DNA of 64,000 bases from an uncultured Alteromonadaceae bacterium (GTDB lineage Bacteria > Pseudomonadota > Gammaproteobacteria > Enterobacterales > Alteromonadaceae), in the NCBI GenBank assembly GCA_947501935.1, contig CANMXU010000017.1:1-64000 (forward strand). Reading direction: 5' to 3'. Under the pieces are notes generated by a model. That model was not told where the DNA came from. It saw nothing but the letters and a program-made list of their open reading frames with translations, and did not search any database. This document shows positions 18,081-26,508 of this stretch, piece after piece. Every line of letters starts with the position of its first letter. Position 1 is the stretch's first letter. A program made the translations under genes and the position numbers.

Positions 18081-19277
18081 ATGATAACATCAACAACCTA
18101 TAGTTCCATTTTTGATCAGCCAAAGACAATTGCCGCCGCAGTAATTATCAGTATTGTTGGCAATGCCGTATTTATCGGCATGCCAATGCTAGTTGGCTCA
18201 ATGGCGGAAACCTTAGGCTTTAACGAACAACAACTTGGTTGGTTAGCCTCAGCTGATTTAATGGGCATTTTCATTGCTTCAATTCTTACCTCCTTATTGG
18301 TTAATCGGGTTAATCGCCAAACCTTAACCTATATAGGTATTTCTATAGCGATCATTGCCAACTACAGTTCAACTATTTTTCATAGCTTTGATAACTTAGT
18401 AATGATCAGGATAATCTCCGGCTTTGGCGGCGGAATCTGTTACTCAGTAGGCGTTGCCACCTTAGCGGGCACTCATAAAACCGCGCGAAATTTCAGTATT
18501 TTATTATTTGTATTGGTAGCCGTAAATGCCATAGAACTGTATACCTTCCCGAGTATTTCAGCGCAGTGGGGTGTGAATGGCATCTTCTTATTTTTCTGTG
18601 CTGCCTTTGTCGGTACCTTCTACTTTGTCCGTTGGTTACCACGTTCAAATAAAGAAGCGCTGGTAGCATGCTCAGTTGAAGTGCAAGCACAAAAGAAAGC
18701 TATTCCGGTATGGATCCCATGGTTATGTTTAGCGGCCGTCGGCTGTGTTTACGTTAACGTTGGCGCTTTCTGGGCTTTTATTGAACGCTTAGGTGATAAA
18801 AATGGTTTAAGTGAAGACTTTATTAGTAATACCTTAGCCCTTGGTACGTTATTTACCTTATCAGGCTGTGCGATTGCTACTTGGATGGGTAATAAATACG
18901 GTCAATCAAAACCACTGTTAGCTGCCTTTGCCGTAATGACCTCTATTTTATTTTTACTGGCCTACCAAATAACCCCGGTAACTTATGTTATTGCCGCAAC
19001 AGTATTTAATTTCTGCTGGTTATTTATTGATGTTTTCCAACTAGGCACTATCGGTAATATTGACCACAGCGGTAAATTTGCCGCCTTAGTACCTGGCGCG
19101 CAAGGCCTTAGCCAATCAGTTTCACCAGCAGTAGCCGGTTATATTCTTACCGAAGGTTACGGCTATTATGGCGTTATGCTGTTATGTGCATTTGGTACGC
19201 TCAGCGCCATGGTCATTTACGCTATTGTTTATGCCAAACTTAAGCGCATCGCCCCTGATATAGCTGACGCAAACTAA
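18081..19277 (+). CDS. Major facilitator superfamily transporter
   Basis: A 398-residue inner-membrane carrier with 12 predicted helices of the MFS fold and a central loop near residues 195-215 (SNKEALVACSVEVQAQKK). The signature glycine-rich helix (IRIISGFGGGICYSVGVATLAG) is visible. No extra domain is present. Placed between the regulator and the FAD oxidoreductase genes, it most likely moves the cluster's substrate across the inner membrane after TonB uptake. Substrate and direction cannot be read from sequence. Confidence 0.87.
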   Translation: MITSTTYSSIFDQPKTIAAAVIISIVGNAVFIGMPMLVGSMAETLGFNEQQLGWLASADLMGIFIASILTSLLVNRVNRQTLTYIGISIAIIANYSSTIFHSFDNLVMIRIISGFGGGICYSVGVATLAGTHKTARNFSILLFVLVAVNAIELYTFPSISAQWGVNGIFLFFCAAFVGTFYFVRWLPRSNKEALVACSVEVQAQKKAIPVWIPWLCLAAVGCVYVNVGAFWAFIERLGDKNGLSEDFISNTLALGTLFTLSGCAIATWMGNKYGQSKPLLAAFAVMTSILFLLAYQITPVTYVIAATVFNFCWLFIDVFQLGTIGNIDHSGKFAALVPGAQGLSQSVSPAVAGYILTEGYGYYGVMLLCAFGTLSAMVIYAIVYAKLKRIAPDIADAN

Positions 19278-19445
19278 CCCCTTTAACTATTAACTTAATC
19301 ATTTGAGCTAAGGCTGGGCTACCCCAACCTTACTCAACTAGGATGTTTGCACTCAAAATCTGGCCAAAGCAGAAAAAAACACCAAAAACTAATTGCCAGC
19401 AAGATGCAAAAACCAAAATAACGACAACTTTAACGAGTAATAATT

Positions 19446-20855
19446 ATGACCACATTACATGCCCAACAAGCTTTATTAAAAACTAAATTTTTTCCTTATT
19501 GGTTAGATAATAAAGCAGCGCCAGAGCCTGAGCCAATGTTACAAAACGATATTAGCTGCGACTTATTAATTGTCGGCGCAGGCTTTACCGGCTTATGGGC
19601 TGCCATTCATGCTAAAGAAGCTAACCCTGAACGTGATATAGTTATTATTGAAGCGCAATGTATTGCCATTGGCGCCTCCGGCCGACCTGCCGCTATTTTA
19701 TCAACTTCGGTAATGCATGGTTTAGCTAATGCGTCACGACTATTTCCTGATGAAATGGACGAACTTGAACGTTTAGGCAAAGAGAACATGGACGGCTTTC
19801 AAGCCACACTTGAACGTTATAATATTGATTGTGATATTGAATGGGGCGGCGAATTAACCGTTGCCATTGGCGATGAAGGCATGCCTGATATTGAAAGCGA
19901 ATATAAGCTTTATAAAAAGTATGACCACGACGCCTATTTACTCGATAAAGAAGCAGTGCAAAAAGAAATAAACTCACCATTATTTCATGGCGGTTTATGG
20001 TCGAAAAAGCGCAGTGGTACCGTGCATCCAGCCAAATTAGCTTGGGGCTTAAAAGCGGCAGCGATAAAACTCGGCGTGCGCATTTTTGAATATACGCCAC
20101 TTGAAAGCTCAATTCACCTAAAGCCCGGTGTTTTAGTGCAAACCCCAAAAGGCTCAGTAAAAGCCAATAAAGTATTATTAGCGACAAATGCTTTTGCTGC
20201 TGGCAGTAAAAAGATTACCCGCCGCGTATCAGCTATTCGCGACCGCATTGTTGTAACCGAGCCCTTAACCAAAGAGCAATTAGACACTATCGGCTGGAAG
20301 AATCGTCAAGGTATTTATGATACTCGCACCCAATTAAATTACATGCGCTTAACCGCAGATAATCGTATTTTATTTGGTGGTCGTTTAGGTTATTTCTTTA
20401 ATAATAATACCGATCCAAAAGCCGATAAAAGTGCTGATAATTTTATCCGTTTAGTGGAAAATTTTTATCAAACCTTTCCAAGCTTAACCGAGATTAAGTT
20501 CTCACACGCATGGAGTGGCCCCATTGCCTTAACTACCCGTATGGCGGTACATTTTCAACATTATCATCAAGGCGATATGATTTACGCGGGCGGTTATTCA
20601 GGCTTTGGCGTTACCGCGACCCGCTTTGGCTCAAGGGTTGGTTTGGCTATTTTAGATGGTGATAACATTCCAGAAACAAAACTAAAATTCGCCACCTCGC
20701 TACCTGGCTATATACCACCAGAGCCATTTCGTTGGATAGGCGCAAAACTCACTATGTATGCGCTAGACACCTTAGATGAAAAAGGCGGCTGGCGTAAACC
20801 TTGGGTGAGAATTGTTGAGAAAATGGGCTTTCCTATTACTCAAAATGAACAGTAA
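19446..20855 (+). CDS. FAD-dependent oxidoreductase, DAO/PuuB-like
   Basis: A 469-residue amine/amino-acid oxidase. An N-terminal FAD Rossmann motif (CDLLIVGAGFTGLWAAIHA, residues about 38-56) follows a short leader. The C-terminal part has SHAWSGPIALTTRM and YAGGYSGFGVTATRFGSRV, typical of the DadA/OrdL/PuuB group. That group includes gamma-glutamylputrescine oxidase and related amine dehydrogenases. It may deaminate or N-dealkylate the imported compound to an aldehyde for the dehydrogenase at 11485. It lies 168 bases after the MFS gene and is probably co-transcribed. A hairpin with a heptamer array follows it. Confidence 0.86.
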   Translation: MTTLHAQQALLKTKFFPYWLDNKAAPEPEPMLQNDISCDLLIVGAGFTGLWAAIHAKEANPERDIVIIEAQCIAIGASGRPAAILSTSVMHGLANASRLFPDEMDELERLGKENMDGFQATLERYNIDCDIEWGGELTVAIGDEGMPDIESEYKLYKKYDHDAYLLDKEAVQKEINSPLFHGGLWSKKRSGTVHPAKLAWGLKAAAIKLGVRIFEYTPLESSIHLKPGVLVQTPKGSVKANKVLLATNAFAAGSKKITRRVSAIRDRIVVTEPLTKEQLDTIGWKNRQGIYDTRTQLNYMRLTADNRILFGGRLGYFFNNNTDPKADKSADNFIRLVENFYQTFPSLTEIKFSHAWSGPIALTTRMAVHFQHYHQGDMIYAGGYSGFGVTATRFGSRVGLAILDGDNIPETKLKFATSLPGYIPPEPFRWIGAKLTMYALDTLDEKGGWRKPWVRIVEKMGFPITQNEQ

Positions 20856-20877
20856 ATAATAAAGAAAATTTCGTATT

Positions 20878-20913
20878 AAAAAGGCCATGACAGTAATACT
20901 GCCATGGCCTTTT
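20878..20913. terminator. Bidirectional terminator hairpin
   Basis: AAAAGGCCATG pairs with CATGGCCTTTT across a short loop, between the convergent FAD oxidoreductase and beta-helix genes. The heptamer array at 20914 directly follows. Confidence 0.8.
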
Positions 20914-20938
20914 AGCTTTTAGCTTTTAGCTTTTAGCT
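20914..20938. repeat. AGCTTTT heptamer array, 3.5 copies
   Basis: Three full AGCTTTT units plus a partial one, fused to the T-run of the hairpin at 20878-20913 and lying on the side of the minus-strand gene end. Confidence 0.85.
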
Positions 20939-20973
20939 CAATTATATATTCTTAAACTAAATATTCGCGGTCA

Positions 20974-23001
20974 CTAATAACTTAAGGTTAAGATCGGTTG
21001 GTTTTGAGTAGCTTCCTTTGAATGTAGCTCTACATTTTTTGAGCTATCAGTAGTAATGCCGATACTATAGGTACCAGGGCTGCTGATATAGTTGCTAAGA
21101 TCAAATTCGACATATTGTCCAGCGACAAGGCTTGGGGCAGTAGCAATAACATCAGCCATTAACGGCGCATTATTTGCCGTAATAGTCGACTCTTGCCAAG
21201 TGTTATCACTAACCGCTCTAATAGTAATAATATGGCCCGCTTCCACTGCATATAAAGCAAGCGTAGCTGATTGCACATCTCTACTGGTATCAACAATAAA
21301 CTTCATAAAGCCTTCATTGCTATTAGTGTTTTTTCTAAGCAAGATACTTTCACTGTCGCCGTTATTATCATTGACCTTTTTCATTCGAATATGGGCATCA
21401 TCACTTGAAGTTATGCTGGTTACCGCAAATTCATGCGCGCCAAGAGATGGTGCCTCACTTGCAGAAACGGTATTGCCAAAGTAGTCAAGACCACCATTAT
21501 TGGCAATAATTAAACCCTGCGCAATCGCATCAGAGCCACTGGTGATCATAAAGTCTTCAGCCGTTAAACCCGCTGGATTAACAAATTTAGGATCCCCCGT
21601 TATAGGGTTAATGTCGGTAATAATATTATCCCAAGTCGCAGGCGCTGAAATATTGCCGGCATAAAGGTTATTACTAACCACATTACCTAAGTTATCAAAA
21701 CGAGTAGGTTGGTTATGTGCAACGGTGTGATCGCCAGCGGCATAGAAAATGTTGTTATAAATTTCATTATTTAATGGCCATGCCCCGCCCCAGTCACTAA
21801 ACGAAATACCGTTTGTCATCGGCTTGGTTAGCTGCACTATGGTATTATTGTAAAACTGACCGCCAGTAACTCGGCCCGTTAATAAAATACCTGCGCCATT
21901 ATTTTTATCGCGATAACCCACATCAATACCAATATTATAACGCGCGATTCCATTTTCCTGAAAAGCATTGGCAAGTTCAGAGTTAACAATATATTCAATC
22001 AGCCCACCTTCAACATCGTAGCCAATATTGTATTGCATTAAGGTGTCTTTGTTGTTGTAGTCAAAGTGACAAACATAGGCGTCAGCATCTGATGCGCGTA
22101 AATGTTTAAAAACATTAAATTGCACTACCGTACCTTCAGTAGCAAATGACCAAAAAGCACTGCCCTCTACGGTAGTATCCATGGTATTACGTTCTACTAA
22201 AGCGTCTTTAGTACCGCGGATCATCAATAAGTTACGGTATATATTTAGCCCTTCATTATTTTTAAAAACCAGCCCAACTGTTGGAAAGTAAGGCGTGCTA
22301 TCTTTTCGAAAGTCAGTGATGTCTTGCGACATATCTTTTAGCAAAACTCCCAAACCATCAATATCAGTAAAAGTTGAGCCTTCAATAAGTACGTCATTAA
22401 AACGAGAACCATTAACATCATCATTCGTTGTTAACGCTATTATGCCCGCTGAACGATGATCGTCTTCATGAACAGCTTTACCTGACCCCTGAATATTTAA
22501 AAAATCTAAATTGCTAAAATGCAGATGGTTCATTTCACCAGAGCCCGCAGGTGCAAGAATATGAATACCGTAACGTTCTTCTATCGCTAGGTTATTGATG
22601 TTGTAGTTAGACAGTTGTAAGTTTTCAAACTCAATGTATTCATTGCCAGAGGTAAGCTCAATAACTTCAGCTTCATCCCACTTTCCGGTTAACAATGGTT
22701 TGTCACCACTGCCATAAGCACCAATGATGATAGGTTGAGCCGCTGAACCACTGCCTTGTAGAGTAAGCGAGCCAGAAAAAGTTTCACCGCGTTTGAATAG
22801 AATTTGTGCGCCTGGGCCAAATTCCTGACTATTAAGTTTTGTGATAGTTTTCCAGGCTGTAGCTTCGGTTAAACCATCGTTAGCATTGTCCCCTGTCGCT
22901 GATAAATAAACCGGCTGATTTATTTCAGCAGCTCCCCCTATAGCTGAAAAGGTTAATAGTGCACTTAGTATTATCGTTTTTTTATATGCAAAGTTTATCA
23001 T
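20974..23001 (-). CDS. Secreted right-handed beta-helix protein with C-terminal DNRLRE/CBM96-like domain
   Basis: A 675-residue protein with a signal peptide (residues 1-24). Residues about 30-510 are rich in N/I/V turns (YIEFENLQLSNYNI, NIYRNLLMIRGTKDALVERNTMD, FYNNTIVQL), typical of a parallel beta-helix as in polysaccharide lyases. The N-terminal DGLTEATAWKTI motif also fits such folds. The last 140 residues (from about SSDDAHIRMKKVN) resemble DNRLRE/CBM96 modules, which bind alginate in known cases. An extracellular polysaccharide-acting role is inferred; catalytic residues cannot be assigned. No sugar-utilisation genes lie nearby. The 250 bases upstream hold no gene. Confidence 0.78.
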   Translation of the reverse strand: MINFAYKKTIILSALLTFSAIGGAAEINQPVYLSATGDNANDGLTEATAWKTITKLNSQEFGPGAQILFKRGETFSGSLTLQGSGSAAQPIIIGAYGSGDKPLLTGKWDEAEVIELTSGNEYIEFENLQLSNYNINNLAIEERYGIHILAPAGSGEMNHLHFSNLDFLNIQGSGKAVHEDDHRSAGIIALTTNDDVNGSRFNDVLIEGSTFTDIDGLGVLLKDMSQDITDFRKDSTPYFPTVGLVFKNNEGLNIYRNLLMIRGTKDALVERNTMDTTVEGSAFWSFATEGTVVQFNVFKHLRASDADAYVCHFDYNNKDTLMQYNIGYDVEGGLIEYIVNSELANAFQENGIARYNIGIDVGYRDKNNGAGILLTGRVTGGQFYNNTIVQLTKPMTNGISFSDWGGAWPLNNEIYNNIFYAAGDHTVAHNQPTRFDNLGNVVSNNLYAGNISAPATWDNIITDINPITGDPKFVNPAGLTAEDFMITSGSDAIAQGLIIANNGGLDYFGNTVSASEAPSLGAHEFAVTSITSSDDAHIRMKKVNDNNGDSESILLRKNTNSNEGFMKFIVDTSRDVQSATLALYAVEAGHIITIRAVSDNTWQESTITANNAPLMADVIATAPSLVAGQYVEFDLSNYISSPGTYSIGITTDSSKNVELHSKEATQNQPILTLSY

Positions 23002-23252
23002 TATGTTCTCTATTTTAATTGTTATGAAAACATCTCCTTGTTATTACCCAACTCCTTTATTTTCACCTCTTTGTTTAATAAAACAACATTGAGATTACTT
23101 TATATACTATAAATCATATCAATTAACAATCTTGCAGTGGCAGTTAGCTAAAATGAGCAGTTATGCATGAAATAAGTTCATCCTTTGGTATTGATGCCTA
23201 TGCGCAGTAACCACACACTCAAGGTCATATGTGCTGAACTTTTCTAGAAAAC

Positions 23253-23290
23253 AAAAAGGCCATGAAAGTGAATACCTTCATGGCCTTTTT
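23253..23290. terminator. Bidirectional terminator hairpin
   Basis: AAAAAGGCCATGAA pairs with TTCATGGCCTTTTT, downstream of the NSS transporter gene. It has the same GGCCATG core as the hairpin at 20878, so the two share ancestry. Confidence 0.8.
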
Positions 23291-23357
23291 AGCTTTTAAC
23301 TTTTAGCTTTTAGCTTTTAACTTTTAGCTTTTAGCTTTTAGCTTTTAGCTTTTAGCT
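23291..23357. repeat. AGCTTTT/AACTTTT heptamer array, 9.5 copies
   Basis: Nine uninterrupted 7-base units (seven AGCTTTT, two AACTTTT) plus a partial one run from the hairpin at 23253 almost to the NSS transporter stop at 23364. Confidence 0.9.
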
Positions 23358-23363
23358 AGTGTA

Positions 23364-24788
23364 CTAAAATCCAAATATGCTCACCGCAAAGAACTTCTGC
23401 GCAACGGTATTAATAAATACCAACAAAATAATTACAGGAATAAAAGTACCTAGTGAGAAGTTAATGTATTTCTCAACCAATGAATTTTTATAGCCAGTAT
23501 TACCAATACTTAACTCATCTGAAAGGTTATGCTTTTTCCAGCGATAGCTAACAAATACACATAATAAGAAGCCATTTAACGGCAAAATAGTATCGTAGAA
23601 AATATCGTAAACCACATCAAAGAATGACTTAGTGCCGCCAGCATAACTGGTAAATTCAGTAAAGAAGCTCACCATACCAAAAGAAACCGTAGCAAATACC
23701 GTTAATAAACCTGCTGTAGCCAATAAAATAATCAAGGCTTTTTTACGACTGTGCTTTTTCTCTGTAACCAAATAAGACACGGGTACTTCTAAAATAGAAA
23801 CCAACGAAGTAATTGCCGCAAAAAATACCAAGATAAAGAAGAACGCCGCCACTAAGCTAGCACCGGCATAACCAATTGATACTTGTAAGGCTAAGAATAT
23901 TTTTGGTAAAAAAGTAAAAATTAACGATACCGAGCTATCGCTTAAGGTCTCAGTATTAATGTTAGGATTAAATGAAAATACCGCAGGTAAAATCATCAAG
24001 CCAGCAGTAAAGGCAACAGCTGTATCTGTTATCGCGACTAATTTTGCCGAGTTAGGGATATTGGTTTGATTATTAATATATGAACCGTAGGTGATTAATA
24101 TCCCCATACCTAATGATAATGAGAAGAAGGCTTGTGATAACGCGCCATTAATTACTGAAGGGGTGATTTTATCAAAATCAGGAATCAAGAAAAATTCAAT
24201 ACCCGCCATTGCGTTATCTAGGGTCAGTACAAAAATAACCATAATAACTAACATAATAAATAAAGCTGGCATCAAGGTTTTCGCCGCTTTTTCTATACCG
24301 TCTTTTACCCCGGCAACCAGAATAAAATTAACTATTGCAGCAACAACCGCCATGGCAAGAAAGATATAATTGCTATTAATTATTTCACCAAAGCCATTTG
24401 CGCTCGCTAAATAATCAAGGTTACCAGTAACCGTTAAGGCGATATAAGAAAATATCCATACCGTTAGTACCATATAAAATACCGCGATCATAAATGGAGT
24501 TAATACCCCAAAAAGTCCAGCGACACTCCATAATTTACTGTCATTACTAAGTGACTTATATGCACCTACAGGTTCCTTTTGGGTTTTCCGACCAATAGCC
24601 ATTTCAGCAATCATTACCGGTAAACACACGAAAAGAACAAACAAAGCATAAATGATCAGAAAAGCACCACCACCATTTTTGGCGGCATTTACCGGAAAAC
24701 CAACTAAGTTACCAATACCTACAGCTGAGCCGGCTGCAGCTAAAATAAAACCAATTTTAGAACTAAAATGTTCTCTTGTTGCGCTCAT
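23364..24788 (-). CDS. Sodium-dependent transporter, NSS (LeuT) family
   Basis: A 474-residue inner-membrane symporter with about 11-12 helices. The family signature in helix 1 (AAAGSAVGIGNLVGFP, residues about 17-32) forms the Na+/substrate site in LeuT. The GGGAFLIIYALF segment and a helix 6-8 region with SLSLGMGILITYGSY also fit. Bacterial members import amino acids or small amines with Na+, which suits a marine cell. GAGGA precedes the ATG. A hairpin plus heptamer array lies downstream. Substrate is not predictable. Confidence 0.9.
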   Translation of the reverse strand: MSATREHFSSKIGFILAAAGSAVGIGNLVGFPVNAAKNGGGAFLIIYALFVLFVCLPVMIAEMAIGRKTQKEPVGAYKSLSNDSKLWSVAGLFGVLTPFMIAVFYMVLTVWIFSYIALTVTGNLDYLASANGFGEIINSNYIFLAMAVVAAIVNFILVAGVKDGIEKAAKTLMPALFIMLVIMVIFVLTLDNAMAGIEFFLIPDFDKITPSVINGALSQAFFSLSLGMGILITYGSYINNQTNIPNSAKLVAITDTAVAFTAGLMILPAVFSFNPNINTETLSDSSVSLIFTFLPKIFLALQVSIGYAGASLVAAFFFILVFFAAITSLVSILEVPVSYLVTEKKHSRKKALIILLATAGLLTVFATVSFGMVSFFTEFTSYAGGTKSFFDVVYDIFYDTILPLNGFLLCVFVSYRWKKHNLSDELSIGNTGYKNSLVEKYINFSLGTFIPVIILLVFINTVAQKFFAVSIFGF

Positions 24789-24960
24789 AACTATCCTCTA
24801 TCGTATGATGTTGCTTTTTTTATAATGGCTTTGATGCTAACAAGCTTTATCAGCAATGTCTTGTTTTCGACTGTCTCAATAATCGCTAAAGTGTATGACT
24901 TTCACTCCAATTGTTATTTAAACGAACAAAGCTGTAATTGTTTTAAATTTATAGCTGTGA

Positions 24961-25803
24961 TTATTTTGAATATAAACCCGCATTCATCACCGCCAGAATG
25001 TTCTCAGCCTCTTTACTGGCAAACTCTGCTGCTTCATTTAAATCATCGCTAGAAATGCCCAAATTTTTACATAAGCTTTCATCTACAGTTTCATCATAAC
25101 TAAATAACTCAGGGTGAGAGTCAACCAAGGCAAGACGTGAGGCTAAATACAACACCTTAACATCTTTATTAATTTGAATGCTTTGTGCCTGATTATAATG
25201 GCGTATTGGTAGAATGATTTTTTCTGGTATTTGCCAAATACTTAACAGCTCTGCTGAAATATCGGTATAGGTATAACCTAAATGTTGTTGCTGCAATGCC
25301 CATGGCAGGTTTTCTTGGGAATATGCTTCGCACTGCTTAGCCACTTCAGGGCTAATTTTTGCCACCAACAATTCACCAAAGTTTTGTAATAATCCAGCAA
25401 CAAACAAACGTTCAATGTCACGGATATTCGCTTTAATGGCTAAGTTTTTTGCCGCTAAGCCTGAAAAGATACTCATTCGCCAGAATCTTTTTAGATCAAT
25501 GGCTTGATTGGAAAAGTGTTTAAAAGCCGAAGCTGCCACATCAACTAGCATCATGTTGTAAATCGATTGCGTACCAATAATAGTAATTGCCCGTGAAATG
25601 GTACTAATTTCACCAGGAAAGCTATAAATCGCACTATTGGCAATTTGTAGTAATCGTGAAGTCATTGACGGGTCAACACTGATCACATTGGCAAAATCGG
25701 CAATGGTTGACTCATCTTTGTCCATTAAAGCGCGTACTTTAAAACAGGCATCAGGCAAAGCAAACGAGCCATTAGCACGTACCGCGTAATCATGAGCATC
25801 CAT
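24961..25803 (-). CDS. HDOD domain protein, paralogue of the one at 2957
   Basis: A 280-residue single-domain HDOD protein. Like its paralogue it begins MDA-x-x-YA, has DPSMTSRLLQIANSA, and shows LLQNFGEL where active HD proteins have an HD pair, so it should lack phosphohydrolase activity. Both copies also share a C-terminal helical region after an LSIWQIP motif. It lies between the NSS transporter and an Lrp-type regulator gene, with no link to either. A signalling or scaffold role is inferred from the family. Confidence 0.85.
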   Translation of the reverse strand: MDAHDYAVRANGSFALPDACFKVRALMDKDESTIADFANVISVDPSMTSRLLQIANSAIYSFPGEISTISRAITIIGTQSIYNMMLVDVAASAFKHFSNQAIDLKRFWRMSIFSGLAAKNLAIKANIRDIERLFVAGLLQNFGELLVAKISPEVAKQCEAYSQENLPWALQQQHLGYTYTDISAELLSIWQIPEKIILPIRHYNQAQSIQINKDVKVLYLASRLALVDSHPELFSYDETVDESLCKNLGISSDDLNEAAEFASKEAENILAVMNAGLYSK

Positions 25804-25888
25804 TGTTAAGTCTCCGTCTTTTGTTGTTGTTTTTCATTTAACTAACGGCTTCATAGTAAATGTTGTTATTACCCTTTAGTGTAGTCGG

Positions 25889-26368
25889 TCAATCAAAAAG
25901 TGGAACACCACGATCACTAAAGACTTGCTCCATCACCACATAAGTATGAGTTTGTGCAACCGCAGGCAATTCTACTATTACACCAAGCACTTCTCGATAA
26001 GCGTCCATGTCTTCAAAGCGTAGTTTTAGTAAATAGTCAAAGCCGCCAGCCACCATATGGCATTCAGCCACTTCTTTAATACCAACAACTTCGTCTTTAA
26101 ATTGATTAAAAACATCACTGGTGGTTCTATCTAAAGTCACTTGAATAAACGCTGACATGGCATACTTTAATTTGCTCGCATTTAAATAAGCGCCGTAGCG
26201 GTTAATGTAACCTTCTTTTTCAAGGCGCTTTACTCGGTCAAGACAAGGGCTGGCGCTTAAATTTACTTTCTTCGCTAGTTCAACATTTGAAATGCGACCG
26301 TCAGTTTGCAGCGTGTCTAATATAGTTAGATCAATACGGTCTAATACTCTTGATTCATTTTTTGGCAT
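25889..26368 (-). CDS. Lrp/AsnC family regulator, putative proline-responsive (PutR-like)
   Basis: A 159-residue Lrp-type regulator. An N-terminal winged HTH (LDTLQTDGRISNVELAKKVNLSASPCLDRVKRLEKEGYI is the canonical pattern) is followed by an AsnC ligand domain with VAGGFDYLLKL. It is divergent from putA with only about 140 bases between the starts. This matches the arrangement of Lrp-type PutR activators that control putA in alphaproteobacteria and others. The neighbouring PutA lacks its own DNA-binding domain, so this protein is the natural candidate controller. Confidence 0.88.
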   Translation of the reverse strand: MPKNESRVLDRIDLTILDTLQTDGRISNVELAKKVNLSASPCLDRVKRLEKEGYINRYGAYLNASKLKYAMSAFIQVTLDRTTSDVFNQFKDEVVGIKEVAECHMVAGGFDYLLKLRFEDMDAYREVLGVIVELPAVAQTHTYVVMEQVFSDRGVPLFD

Positions 26369-26508
26369 ATTCAGTACTTTTGATGGTTTTTATCTATAAT
26401 TACAAAATAAACTACTGGAAAATGCGAAATTTCACCAGCACATTCTGTAAATCAAGCTATAAAATCCGTACTAATTTTATAGCAGATAGTTTAACAATAG
26501 GTATGCAT

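Noticed and set aside
19273..19445. A fourth TCCCC-N6-GGGGA site before the FAD oxidoreductase
   Set aside because: Only ACCCC half-sites are present, without a matching right arm; the gene is more likely co-transcribed with the MFS gene.
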